From assembly GCA_034521575.1 (NCBI GenBank), contig JAXHMJ010000005.1:1612001-1676000 (forward strand): 64,000 nt of DNA. The letters are read 5' to 3'. Positions 36,144-45,734 of this stretch are shown one piece after another. This DNA comes from a candidate division KSB1 bacterium. Lineage in GTDB: Bacteria > Zhuqueibacterota > Zhuqueibacteria > Residuimicrobiales > Krinioviventaceae. Under the pieces are notes generated by a model that saw only the letters and a program-made list of their open reading frames with translations, had not been told where the DNA came from and did not search any database. Each line of letters starts with the position of its first letter. The first letter of the stretch is position 1. Made by a program: the position numbers and the translations under genes.

Positions 36144-37210
36144 AACGCTTTAAAATTTTATATATAGCCGGACGTGAAGCGGAATATTCCCGGACAAGGA
36201 TCGTGTACAAAGGCCTGAAATCACAGGGACTGCATGTGCGCACCTGCTTTCCGCCGGACAAGCGCTTTATCCATTATCCCAAATTACTGTGGCGCGCGTG
36301 GCGGCTTGCACGCGGTTGTGATGTGGTACTGGTCGGTTTTTACGGCCAGCTTTTACTTCCGTTCGTCAAACTGATCACACAAAAACCGATCCTGTTTGAT
36401 ATGTACATCGCGACTTTTGACACCATGGTGCACGATCGCAGGGCAGCTCGGGACGGCTCTGCACAAGCAAAGTTCTACAAATGGAGTGACCGTCTGGCCT
36501 GCAAACTCTCTGAAAAACTGGTTTTGGAAACCCGGGATCATATTCGCGATTTTTCTCAAAAATTTCGCATCCCGGAAGGTAAATTTAAACGAATATTTCT
36601 CGCAGTTGACAATACAGTCATTCACCCGAGACCACCGGGACCGAAAGCAAACCCGTTTTTGGTGCACTTTCATGGTGAATATGCACCCTTTCATGGCGTA
36701 AATACCATCCTGCAGGCCGCTGCGTTGCTCAAAAACGAAAATATTCACTTTCAGATCGTAGGAAAAGGCATCACTTATAAACGCGACCGTCAACTGGCGC
36801 GCGACCTCCTTCTTGACCATGTAACATTTTATGATCCTGTTCCCTATCACCAGCTTGCAGATTTTATGGCCAGAGCCGATGTATGCCTTGGCATTTTCGG
36901 CGATAATGAACGGATGCTGCGGGTAACCACCAATAAAGTCATAGAAGCCATTGCCATGGGCAAACCCCTGATCACCGGGCGTAACCGACCGGTCCAGGAA
37001 TTGCTGACTCACAATAAAAGCGCGTACCTTATACCCCGCGCCAATCCGCGGGAGCTGGCCAATGCTATTATATACCTGAAAAATCATCCTGACCTTTGCG
37101 AAACATTGGGAAAAAACGCGTATCGGACAGCCAAACAAAACTGCACATTGGAGATTATCGGTCAGGACTTTGGAAATTTATTACAGGAAATAAAACATGA
37201 ACCCGATTGA
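36140..37210 (+). CDS. GT4-type glycosyltransferase, possible ATA start
   Basis: A GT-B glycosyltransferase of about 356 aa. The first conventional start codon in frame is the GTG at 36203, but sequence upstream in the same frame encodes KRFKILYIAGREAEYSRTRI, which looks like the first beta strand and nucleotide-fold loop of this family. The only candidate before that is ATA at 36140-36142, overlapping the previous TAA exactly as ATGA overlaps do. The C-terminal half has FLVHFHGEYAPFHGVNTILQ, FQIVGKG, VTFYDPVPYHQLADFMARAD, the donor-site VTTNKVIEAIAMGKPLITGR and RNRPVQELL. Donor unknown. The stop overlaps the SDR start. Confidence 0.82.
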   Translation: MKRFKILYIAGREAEYSRTRIVYKGLKSQGLHVRTCFPPDKRFIHYPKLLWRAWRLARGCDVVLVGFYGQLLLPFVKLITQKPILFDMYIATFDTMVHDRRAARDGSAQAKFYKWSDRLACKLSEKLVLETRDHIRDFSQKFRIPEGKFKRIFLAVDNTVIHPRPPGPKANPFLVHFHGEYAPFHGVNTILQAAALLKNENIHFQIVGKGITYKRDRQLARDLLLDHVTFYDPVPYHQLADFMARADVCLGIFGDNERMLRVTTNKVIEAIAMGKPLITGRNRPVQELLTHNKSAYLIPRANPRELANAIIYLKNHPDLCETLGKNAYRTAKQNCTLEIIGQDFGNLLQEIKHEPD

Positions 37211-38210
37211 TTATTCCTCGCTCTCGAAAAAGAACATTCTCATCACCGGCGGACTTGGGTTTATCGGGAGCAATCTGGCACACCAGCTTGTTAAATACGG
37301 AGCCGGCGTCACGCTTTACGATGCCTGCCTAAACCCTTATGGCTGGAATCCGGCCAATATACATGAAATCAAGGATCGTGTAACAGTGGTAAACGCCGAT
37401 ATCCGCGACACAGCAACCCTGCGAACCCATGTTCAAAACAAAGATATCATCTTTCATCTCGCAGCCCAGGTCGGTCGCGAAGTGTCCATGGAAAACCCTG
37501 AACTGGATACCGATATCAACTGTAACGGTACATTGAGACTGTGCAACGCAGTAGCTGATTTGAATCAGAATGTCAAAATTGTCTATGCAGGCAGCCGCGG
37601 ACAAATCGGTGAGCCGGAATACCTTCCGGTCGATGAGGCCCACCCTACCAAGCCGACGGATGTCTATGGAATCAATAAACTGGCGGCAGAAAAGTATTTG
37701 CTGCTCTACGGGCATATTTACAACTTTCCGGTGGTGTCGCTGCGCCTGAACAACGTCTATGGACCGCGCTGTCAGATGGAACATGGATTTTACGGGATAT
37801 TGAACTGGTTTATCCAGAATGCCATGACCGGGCGCACCATAACCGTTTATGGCGACGGTCAGCAGACACGCGATTACGTTTACGTGGATGATGTGGTGGA
37901 CGCTTTTATACGCGCCGCTATTTGCAAAGAATTGAACAACGATATATTTTTCATCGGTTCGGGGATAGAAACCGTGTTTCTGGATATGGTTAAAACTGTG
38001 ATCCAGGCCACAGGCAAAGGAGAGTATGAGCATATCCCGTTTCCCCCGGAACGCGAAAGCATTGATATTCGCAAATTTGTCGTGACATTCGATAAATTTC
38101 AAAAGGCAACCGGATGGAAGCCCCGTGTTGGACTAAAAGACGGGGTTCGCAAAACAGTCGATTTTTATCGTGACCGACTCGAACTGTACTTGAAAGAGAA
38201 AACCACCTGA
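37197..38210 (+). CDS. SDR-family NAD-dependent sugar epimerase/dehydratase
   Basis: A 337-aa extended short-chain dehydrogenase. It has the Rossmann motif ILITGGLGFIGSNLAHQLVK, the cofactor-region VNADIRDTA, FHLAAQVGREVS, the catalytic YxxxK in DVYGINKLAAEKY and the sugar-binding RLNNVYGPRCQMEHGFYG followed by GDGQQTRDYVYVDDVVDAF. This is the UDP-glucose 4-epimerase/dTDP-glucose 4,6-dehydratase superfamily; the product is a nucleotide sugar for the surrounding glycosyltransferases. The usual active-site Ser/Thr position reads YAGSRGQIG, close to UDP-sugar epimerases. It overlaps the GT4 upstream by 14 bases and is one base from the GT4 downstream. Confidence 0.87.
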   Translation: MNPIDYSSLSKKNILITGGLGFIGSNLAHQLVKYGAGVTLYDACLNPYGWNPANIHEIKDRVTVVNADIRDTATLRTHVQNKDIIFHLAAQVGREVSMENPELDTDINCNGTLRLCNAVADLNQNVKIVYAGSRGQIGEPEYLPVDEAHPTKPTDVYGINKLAAEKYLLLYGHIYNFPVVSLRLNNVYGPRCQMEHGFYGILNWFIQNAMTGRTITVYGDGQQTRDYVYVDDVVDAFIRAAICKELNNDIFFIGSGIETVFLDMVKTVIQATGKGEYEHIPFPPERESIDIRKFVVTFDKFQKATGWKPRVGLKDGVRKTVDFYRDRLELYLKEKTT

Positions 38211-38211
38211 A

Positions 38212-39494
38212 ATGCGCATCGGCTTTATTCACAATATTTTTCCGGTTCTCTCACAGACATTCATCACCAAAGAGATGACCGGACTGGCCGAGCGCGGACT
38301 GGATATCCAGATCTATTCGCTTTTCAAACCAAATACAAACGATCCGGCCCGAAAGCGCTCAACAAATCTGTTTTCCGTATGCTATGTACTTTCTGACCTG
38401 ACTTTGATCTCCGCACATATTCGAGCGCTGTTTTTTTCGCCAATCAGATATTTTTCAACATGGTTTTACGCCTGCACCTCCAGGGAAAACCCGTCGTCTT
38501 TTATTAAAACGCTTTTCAAGTTTCTGAAAAACAAAGACATGAACAAAACCGAGCGCCAGGATATGCTGCTGCACTTTTTCCTGGCCGTCCCTCTGGCGAT
38601 CAAAATGCATAAAGACGGCGTTACATTGATCAATTCTCACTTTGCCGACGCCGCTGCCAGCTTTGCTCTGTTGTGCGCCAGACTCTTAAACCTTCCCTAT
38701 GGCGTGACAGCGCATGCGTATGATATTTTTACTCCCCAATATAACCTGCATGAAAAAATATCAAACGCAGAATTTGTGCTGACCTGTACAAAATTTAACA
38801 AAACCTATTTTTCAGAACGCTTTCCCGAATTTGACCCTGATAAATTTCATGTCTTTTATCACGGCATCAACACCGGACGATTCAAGCCCTGCGACCGGCG
38901 CGAGAAAAACAATACAATGAATCTGTTATCAGTCGGCCGACTGGTGCATAAAAAAGGATTTGGCATCCTGATCGGCGCCTGTCAGTTGTTGCAGAACCGG
39001 GATATCCCTTTTCAATGCCATATTATCGGCGACGGGCCTCTTCACCCGGAGCTCAAGCGCATGATCGAAAACTGAACCTCGCTTCCATCGTGCGGCTATT
39101 GGGAAGCGTCGATCACCATAAAATTAAAAAGCACTATCACTGGGCCGATAGTTTTGTACTGCCCTGCATAGTCGAAAAAAACGGCAATCGGGATGGCATT
39201 CCCAATGTTCTTGCGGAAGCCATGGCCATGGGCTTACCTGTTGTGTCCACGCCTGTTTCCGGGATTCCCGAACTCATTGTCAATAACAAAACCGGGTTGT
39301 TGGCGGAACCCCAAAACATGACGGATCTCGCCAATAAAATAGAGTATCTATATAAAAACAAACACGAACAAAAGCGGCTTGGCGCAAACGCCCGTGATTT
39401 CGTGATCAGACATTTTGATTCTGACAAATGTCTGGATCAATTATTCAATTTTTACAAACATGTTGAACATGAAACTCATAATCAACGCAGATGA
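38212..39494 (+). pseudogene. GT4-type glycosyltransferase, frameshift
   Basis: A GT-B glycosyltransferase of the colanic-acid WcaL/AmsK type. The first frame starts RIGFIHNIFPVLSQTFITKE and includes INSHFADAAASFALLCARLL, GVTAHAYDIFTP, VFYHGINTGRFKP, SVGRLVHKKGFGILIGACQL and HIIGDGPLHPELKRMIEN, then stops at 39073-39075. The second frame gives SIVRLLGSVDHHKIKKHYHW, the EX7E-like DGIPNVLAEAMAMGLPVVST and SGIPELI. Adding one A to the AAAA run at about 39068-39071 joins them (ENR... to EKLNLASIV). Restored length is about 427 aa, normal for the family. It overlaps the ChbG gene. Confidence 0.88.
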
Positions 39495-40289
39495 CCTGGG
39501 TTTTCATTCTGCGGTCAATGCGGGAATTTGCAAAGCATTTACAGAGGGAGTGCTGAGCAGCGCCACACTGATGGCAAATGGCGCTGCATTTGATGAGGCG
39601 GTTCACCAAATCAAACAGATGAACTTGCCAACCGGTATCCATTTCAATCTAACCAGCGGCATACCGGTGTCGCGTCCCCGACAGATCCCCACCCTGGTGC
39701 AGGAAACCGGAACATTCTGGAACAAATGGAAATTTGCGGGACGTATGCTACGGAATAAAATCAGCATAACAGATATACAAACAGAGCTTTCCAGCCAGAT
39801 TCAAAAATGCCTTGATGCGGGAATCCAACTTGACCATTTTGACGGCCATCATCATGTACACCTTCTCCCGCCGATTTCACGGGTGGTATTCAGCCTCATG
39901 CGCCCCATTTCCGGGAAATATCGTTCAGTGTCGTCGCCTTTACATATATCCTGGACCCTGAGCCCTGTGTCTGCATTCCAGCAAACAGCGTTCAAGAGTC
40001 TGAGCTATAAAAAGTATGCGACCGACTTTGTTACACCGGATCATTTTGTAGGAATGGAACTTTTAAACAATCCGGACAAAGAGAAAACCATTGCAGCGCT
40101 GCTGACACATCTGAAACCAGGGATAACAGAACTCATGTGTCATCCCGGTTTCTACTTGTTCCCGACCCTGTTTCAATTTACAACAAAGGACGCGAACACG
40201 AACTCGACGTCCTGGCCGGCCCTGAGATCAAAAAAATGCTTTATTCCCATAAAATAACGGTCATTTCCTACGGCGATCTATCGGCTTAG
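39469..40289 (+). pseudogene. ChbG/YdjC-family carbohydrate deacetylase, C-terminal frameshift
   Basis: A metal-dependent deacetylase acting on N-acetylated sugars or lipid-linked N-acetylhexosamines (YdjC/HpnK superfamily). It begins MKLIINADDLGFHSAVNAGI with the metal-binding Asp pair, then LPTGIHFNLTSG, the His cluster in DHFDGHHHVHLLP, and ITELMCHPGF. After about 40162 the frame changes. The other frame gives YNKGREHELDVLAGPEIKKM, then KITVISYGDLSA and a stop at 40287-40289, the family's usual C-terminus. Adding one C to the CCC run near 40161-40163 joins them. The ATG at 39469 is chosen by homology, giving about 274 aa. It closes glycan cluster B. Confidence 0.87.
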
Positions 40290-40335
40290 ACGCTCTGGTC
40301 CCTCGACCCGCGGCTGTCTCATCAGCAGAGTAAAT

Positions 40336-40364
40336 GGATCAAATCATCTAGCAAGTTTTGATCC
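40336..40364. repeat. 8-bp perfect inverted repeat between glycan cluster B and gcvPB
   Basis: GGATCAAA (40336-40343) and TTTGATCC (40357-40364) with a 13-base spacer. No T tract follows on either strand, so it is at best a weak terminator for cluster B or a binding site; its location between the cluster and the gcvPB promoter supports either. Confidence 0.4.
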
Positions 40365-40391
40365 TCATTCCCGGTTTGCTCCTAAAAATAC

Positions 40392-40420
40392 TTGACTATT
40401 CCCCTCTTATATTGTAAGTT
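40392..40420 (+). promoter_or_regulatory. Possible promoter of gcvPB
   Basis: TTGACT (40392-40397) and TAAGTT (40415-40420) with 17-base spacing, 33 bases before the GTG start, followed by a strong Shine-Dalgarno sequence AAGGAGT at 40441-40447. The -35 element is good, the -10 weak. Confidence 0.4.
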
Positions 40421-40452
40421 AAAATCTGCTATTTTATATAAAGGAGTCTATT

Positions 40453-41901
40453 GTGGATAAATTAATGCTTGATACAAGTACTAAAGGCAAACGTGGCGTT
40501 CACCTTTATGACCGCGACTTTGAGACTCGTGTTGAAAAACTGGTGCCAAAATCATATCTGCGTAAAAAACCGGCAGAGTTGCCCGAACTCGGCGAATCCG
40601 AGATCATGCGTTATTTTGTCAATTTATCAGGAAAAAATCACCATGTCGACAAAGGGTTCTATCCGCTCGGTTCCTGCACCATGAAATACAATCCAAAAAT
40701 TAATGAAGAAACTGCCGGATTACCCGGATTCCAGCACATCCACCCGCAGCAGCCGGATGATACCGTGCAGGGTGCGCTCAAACTTTTATATGAAATCGGT
40801 AAAAATCTTTGTGAAATCGGCGGACTTTCAGCCATCACCCTGCAGCCTTCTGCCGGAGCGCATGGAGAATTGACCGGTCTGATGACTATCCGGGCCTATC
40901 ACGAATCAAAGGGGCATCCACGCAAATATGTCCTTGTTCCGGACTCGGCGCACGGCACCAATCCAGCGAGCGTATCCATTGCCGGTTATAAAAGCAAAAC
41001 TTTAAAATCAGACGAGAACGGGCTTGTTGACATTGAAGAGTTAAAAAACGCCCTGGATCAAGACACGGCCGCGTTTATGCTCACCAATCCCAACACATTG
41101 GGATTGTTTGAAAAAAATGTCAAACAAATCACCTCCCTGGTTCACGAGGCCGGAGGGCTGGTGTACATGGACGGCGCCAATATGAACGCGCTTTTGGGCA
41201 TTGTACGTCCCGGTGACCTCGGTGTAGACATTGTGCATTTCAATTTACACAAGACGTTTTCAACACCGCACGGCGGCGGCGGACCGGGCTCCGGACCTAT
41301 AGCTGTGACACGAGAGCTGGATTCGTTTTTACCGTATCCCTGCGTTCGACAATCAAAAGGTGCATACAGCATGGACTGTAAAAGACCGCAAAGTATCGGC
41401 AAAGTCAGTTCTTTTTACGGCAATTTCTCCGTGATTGTCAGAGCGTATACATATATCCGTATGCTGGGGAGTCCCGGATTGCGGCGTGTCGCGGAGCAGG
41501 CGATCATCAATTCAAATTATCTTCTGAGCAAAGTCAAAGACGATTATGATTTGCCGTATAAGCAAACTCCAATGCACGAATTTGTCATATCCGGAAATCG
41601 ACAAAAAGAAAAAGGCGTCAAAACACTGGATATCGCCAAACGTCTTTTGGATTTTGGAGTTCATGCCCCAACCGTGTATTTTCCTCTCATTGTAAACGAA
41701 GCCATGATGATTGAACCAACCGAGACAGAAAGCCGCGCGACGCTGGACGCGTTTGCACAGGCTTTGAAACAAATCGCAACCGAAGTGGAAACAGAGCCGG
41801 ACACCGTGAAATCCGCTCCGCACACGACCGTCATCTCTCGATTGGATGAAGCAGGCGCTGCACGCCAGCTAAATGTGAGGTATAACAGGCAGGATGAATA
41901 A
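40453..41901 (+). CDS. gcvPB: Glycine dehydrogenase (decarboxylating), subunit 2
   Basis: Subunit 2 of the two-subunit P-protein of the glycine cleavage system, carrying the PLP. 482 aa with [20 protein letters not shown] near the start, [51 protein letters not shown] and the PLP lysine in [20 protein letters not shown]. Intact along its full length. The start is GTG at 40453, five bases after AAGGAGT. The partner subunit gcvPA, and gcvT and gcvH, are not in the window, so this gene is separated from the rest of the system. The downstream regulator gene begins inside its stop codon, an odd but tight association. Confidence 0.95.
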   Translation: MDKLMLDTSTKGKRGVHLYDRDFETRVEKLVPKSYLRKKPAELPELGESEIMRYFVNLSGKNHHVDKGFYPLGSCTMKYNPKINEETAGLPGFQHIHPQQPDDTVQGALKLLYEIGKNLCEIGGLSAITLQPSAGAHGELTGLMTIRAYHESKGHPRKYVLVPDSAHGTNPASVSIAGYKSKTLKSDENGLVDIEELKNALDQDTAAFMLTNPNTLGLFEKNVKQITSLVHEAGGLVYMDGANMNALLGIVRPGDLGVDIVHFNLHKTFSTPHGGGGPGSGPIAVTRELDSFLPYPCVRQSKGAYSMDCKRPQSIGKVSSFYGNFSVIVRAYTYIRMLGSPGLRRVAEQAIINSNYLLSKVKDDYDLPYKQTPMHEFVISGNRQKEKGVKTLDIAKRLLDFGVHAPTVYFPLIVNEAMMIEPTETESRATLDAFAQALKQIATEVETEPDTVKSAPHTTVISRLDEAGAARQLNVRYNRQDE

Positions 41902-42896
41902 TGTCCGAAAATGCCAGGGCAATGCGCACGAAAAAAGAACGACCCGGGTGGAATGACCGCACCTTTAAAATTGTTATCGTTCAAAATACATCATCCGACG
42001 CATTATTGTTTACGGATGAATCAAGTAAAAATTACAGATATGAATATTTACAAGAATCTGCGTCGTTACAGGAACAGCTAATCTCCGCATGTCCGGATCT
42101 GGTCTTTTTAAATTTACCACAATCGTTTGTCCTGGCGCAGGAAATATGCTCATTTATCAAGACCTCCCATACCGCGTATCTTCCAGTCGTTCTGATTGCA
42201 GAACAGGACAATCAGGAGAACAAGATAAAGGCAATTCAGGCCGGCGCAGATGACATTATTCTAAAGCCTGTAAACCGATATGAATTAAAGTTCCGCGTCC
42301 GCAATCTGCTGCACATAAAATCCCTGCACGATCAATTACAGGACAAAATCAATCAACTGGAGCAGGCTCAACGCAAATTGTGGGAACTCGCGAATACAGA
42401 CGCGGCTCACGCAGCCTGCATAATTACCGGTACTTTGTCAAAACCCTGGAAACCGAAATAAATCGAAGTAAAAGGCATCTTTTACCTGTTTCATTGGTTA
42501 TGATGGACATTGATCTTTTTAAAACATACAATGATGTATTGGGCCATCCAGCCGGAAATAAAATACTGGGCTCATTAGCAAAACTGATTCAAAACAATGT
42601 CAGACGTATCGACACCGTTGCCCGATACGGCGGTGAAGAATTTGTGCTGATACTGCCTGCAACTGCGGCAAAAAATGCCCATGTTGCAGCAGAGAAAATC
42701 CGCAGTCTTGTTCAGACACATGACTTTGGTCAACATGTACAGCCGAATCAATGTCTCACCATCAGCTGCGGTGTAGCGACGTTTCCGCAGGACGGAGAAA
42801 CCCGGGAACAGTTAATCCGGACGGCTGATTCTCGCCTGTACCAGGCAAAAAACTCGGGACGCAATAAAGTCGTATCCGGGAGACACACAATCATGA
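41901..42896 (+). pseudogene. Pseudoreceiver-GGDEF diguanylate cyclase, frame-broken
   Basis: The N-terminal 130 residues have a response-regulator receiver fold (FKIVIVQNT, PDLVFLNLPQ, AIQAGADDIILKPVNRYELK). The phosphorylatable Asp is replaced by Asn (FLNLPQ) and the acidic pair after the first strand is missing, while the C-terminal Lys is kept. A coiled linker follows, then a GGDEF domain with VMMDIDLFKTYND and the catalytic RYGGEEFVLILPA. Between them two extra bases (in GG near 42405 and CC near 42415) break the frame; removing both gives NTDALTQLHNYRYF. Removing one further G from the GGG near 42878 would end the protein at the TGA at 42894-42896, overlapping the next ATG. As read, the frame runs on into the kinase. 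Confidence 0.75.
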
Positions 42897-44363
42897 TAAA
42901 ATGGATTCGACAACAAGTCAAAAGTAAAATATTCAGACGGCTATTCCTGGCAACCCTGGCCGCCGCTATCATCCCGGTTATTTTAACCATGGGGACCTGG
43001 ATTATCAACGGTATCAGCACCCCGTTGTATTATGCAGCGGTCCGCTTTGTGCTGATTATTTTAATTGCGGTGGGCGTAGCCGGCATCATTGCCACATTCA
43101 TTTCGCGCAATATCACACAACCCATTTCAGATTTCGAGCACAGCGCAACAAAAATCGCTCAGGGCAACTTTTCTCATACAGTCAAGGTGCACACAGACGA
43201 CGAAATCGGCAGGCTCGCGCGTCTTTTTAACTATATGACACTTGAATTAAAGAGACTCCACAATATGAATCTCGCCAAGATTATTGTGGAACGTAACAAA
43301 ACTCAAACCATCATCAAAAACATTGCCGACGGAGTGATTGTTACAGACCCCCATTTGAACATTTTAATTTTGAATCATTCGGCGGAAAAATGGTTTCAAA
43401 TCAAAGAGTCCGATGTTTCAGAACAGCCAATTTCCAACGTCATCAAAGAACCCAAACTGATTGAATTGTTGAGCCGCGCTACGGACCCCTGAGCAAACTG
43501 TCGAATCCAGCGTGGAAATTACTGTAAAACCGGAAAAAGAATGGAAAACAAGAGTCCTGCAAGCCAACGCAGCCCGGGTGCTGCAGAAAGATGGCAGAGC
43601 CGTCGTCGGAGTGGTCACTATTCTGAGAGATGTAACCCAGCAGATAGAAATCAATAAAATGAAAACTGAACTGGTCTCCATGGTCGCGCGCATGAAGCTG
43701 CGGTCTCCATTGACCAGTATTTCCGGCTTTAGCGAATTGCTGCTGGACAACGACTCAAGTCCGGAACAAAATACAGAATATGCAAAAATTATTCTCGAGG
43801 AAACGAACCGGCTTACGGATTTGGTCAATAAATTCCTGGATATATCAAGAATCGAATCGGGTCGAATTCAGCCAAACAAAATCAGTATAGACCTGTCAGA
43901 TATTATCCGAATTGTCACCGGCAATCATTCGCAAAAATCATCTCGAAAAAATATCGAAATTTGCATCCATGAAAATGAAACGGTTCCTGAAGTTTATGCT
44001 GACTATGGCATGATGGAACAGGTCTTTATCAACCTCATTACCAATGCACTAAAATACAGTCCAGCTGACAGTCGTATTGATATTCATCTGTATGAGACTG
44101 GTCAATATGTCCGGGTTGATATTAAAGATCAGGGATATGGAATACCCGAAGAAGCGCTTGCAAAAATATTTGATAAATTTTATCGGGTAAGCACGGAAGA
44201 GTCGGAGAACCATGAAACCGGATCCGGTTTGGGACTCAGTCTGGTCAAACATATTGTTGAAATGCATAAAGGCGTTATAGATGTAAGCAGTAGGCTGGGA
44301 GAGGGATCGGTTTTTTCTGTATCCTTGCCCCAAATTACAAAAGAACACCTTGAAAGGGTTTGA
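42893..44363 (+). pseudogene. Sensor histidine kinase (TM-HAMP-PAS-HisKA-HATPase), frame-broken
   Basis: A membrane sensor kinase of about 490 aa. It starts at ATG 42893 (MIKWIRQQVKSKIF) with two close membrane helices, a HAMP domain (SRNITQPISDFEHSATKIAQ), a PAS-like domain (IIKNIADGVIVTDPHLNILI), then a stop at 43490-43492. Removing one C from the CCCC at 43487-43490 gives ATDPEQTVESSVEITV and continues into HisKA and HATPase_c (N box INLITNALKYSPAD, G boxes DQGYGIPEEA and GSGLGLSLVKHIVEMH). The H box reads VARMKLRSPLTSI; deleting CG and one A at 43685-43696 turns it into VAHELRSPLTSI, restoring the phosphorylated His. It is fused in frame to the GGDEF gene as read. Confidence 0.78.
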
Positions 44364-44381
44364 TGCTTTGCTCGATGCCGA

Positions 44382-45328
44382 TTATTCTATAAGCAGTTTG
44401 CCCGCTTTTAAAATATAACGACCATCAATAACCACATCAGGCTTGTATACAACAGCATCCAGATGCACGGGGACATCATTTTTGCCGCCAAAAGACACAT
44501 TATTGCCAATAGCTATATGAATGGTTCCTTTGGTCTTTTCTTCTTCCAGAATGCATCCGCTATTTAGGGTCATCTCATTTGTGCCGATACCAAATTCAGC
44601 AACAATCCTGCTGTTCGGGCCGAATTTTGAAAGCCGGGGGCGAAGCCGTCGCGCCGCATCATCGCCTTTAATTCTGACAGCTCTTCCCTCTTTGATGATT
44701 AATCTAAGCTGTTCCTTAGCGTAAACACCCATACCACAATCCACATATAAATCCCCGTTGCAACTACCCGGATTCGGTGCAACACTTGCTTCACCGGCAG
44801 GCAGGTTGCTAAAGCTTCCGGGTTCTTTTACCAATCCGGTGTCGGCATATCCTTTACTTTTCGATATACTAAAGCTTAATGCGGTGCCATTGGGTGACTG
44901 ACATGTACATCATGAGCCATGCTCAATATATCCGAGACTTTTTGACTCAAACGGGCAATTTTCTCAAAGTTCATAGAAGCAAGCCGGCAGAACATTTCCC
45001 GAGTCATATTCGGCATGCTTAAGATTCTTGCTCCGTTTTTGCAAGCCTGGCGCCGTTCAGGTGTATGGGACAGAGTTTCCCCGGTTAAAAGTACAGCGCA
45101 ATCCATAGCTCTAAGCATATCGCCAACTCCCCTGACAAGATGGCTGCGTCGCACCGGAAGCTGAATCAGAGCGGCATGTTTGGTTCGCCTGGAGCAAATC
45201 TCATATAATATGTTTGCTGTATCCATACATGGATCATCGGCAAGCACCAATATACTTTCCTTGCTCTTTAGCGCCATACATTTATTGATCACAGTATAGG
45301 CGGCCTTTTCGCATTGTTTCATGATCAA
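44382..45328 (-). pseudogene. Aminopeptidase-like protein of the M29/NicX superfamily, frameshift
   Basis: Two minus-strand frames together make a protein of about 315 aa. The first has ESILVLADDPCMDTANILYE and SMPNMTREMFCRLASMNFEK, then DVHVSHPMAPH and a stop. The second gives GTALSFSISKSKGYADTGLV, KEPGSFSNLPAGEASVAPN, ARRLRPRLSKFGPNSRIVAE, GTNEMTLNSGCILEEEKTKG and HIAIGNNVSFGGKNDVPVHL with the DAVVYKPDV ending. This is the pattern of the metal-dependent aminopeptidase (AmpS/thermophilic aminopeptidase)-like and NicX-like family, with metal ligands in E-, H- and D-containing C-terminal motifs. One base shift near 44893-44900 (CAGTCACCC) joins them. It converges with the kinase, 18 bases apart. 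Confidence 0.78.
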
Positions 45329-45336
45329 TCCTGCTT

Positions 45337-45375
45337 TTGAAATAAACAGAGGAGAACCTGCTTGGGTCCTCCTCT
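45337..45375 (-). terminator. Probable terminator after the PqqD-like gene
   Basis: An 11-position stem (45348-45358 with 45365-45375, one mismatch, arms AGAGGAGAACC and GGTCCTCCTCT) with a 6-base loop, followed on the minus strand by the T-rich stretch GTTTATTTC. It lies 20 bases before the start of the aminopeptidase gene. Confidence 0.65.
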
Positions 45376-45392
45376 ATATTTGGGGCTGAAAA

Positions 45393-45734
45393 TCAATTTA
45401 GCGTGATGAACTTTCGTTGGGCGAGCATATTAATAAACATACCAAGGCGTTCATACACGGGTTCAACCTTATCTCCGTAATGTTCCTCAAGTTGAACCGC
45501 AATATCAAAAACCGTCCGATTGCCGTCAATTTGCTTCCAGACAAAAGTACCATAATCATCCAGATGTATTTTATAATGCGACCGTTTCATGCGCGGCAGT
45601 AAATGCTTTTTTAAAAATTTACTCTTGAGCTTTGGTTCCAGCAGTACAACTTTATCATCCGCATACTCAAACTCGGTATTGTATGCCGGAACCATCGTCA
45701 TTACATTTTTTTCTTGTTCACTTTTGTCTTTCAT
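45393..45734 (-). CDS. PqqD-like protein (RiPP recognition-type fold)
   Basis: A 113-aa protein of the PqqD superfamily, whose members bind a peptide substrate and present it to modifying enzymes. The core IHLDDYGTFVWKQIDGNRTV is followed by FDIAVQLEEHYGDKVEPVYE and RLGMFINMLAQRKFITL, the winged-helix-like pattern of PqqD and of RiPP recognition elements. An N-terminal extension of about 45 residues (LEPKLKSKFLKKHLLPRMKR) is basic. I start at the ATG at 45734, which overlaps the OPT transporter stop codon as ATGA, so the two are translationally coupled. No radical-SAM RiPP enzyme and no precursor peptide were found nearby. Confidence 0.78.
   Translation of the reverse strand: MKDKSEQEKNVMTMVPAYNTEFEYADDKVVLLEPKLKSKFLKKHLLPRMKRSHYKIHLDDYGTFVWKQIDGNRTVFDIAVQLEEHYGDKVEPVYERLGMFINMLAQRKFITLN

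Noticed and set aside
41901-44363. A single receiver-GGDEF-TM-HAMP-PAS-kinase fusion as a novel signalling protein
   Set aside because: The order would put a soluble GGDEF domain before a kinase N-terminal helix, and a one-base correction near 42878 gives two normal genes overlapping by ATGA. I describe them separately.
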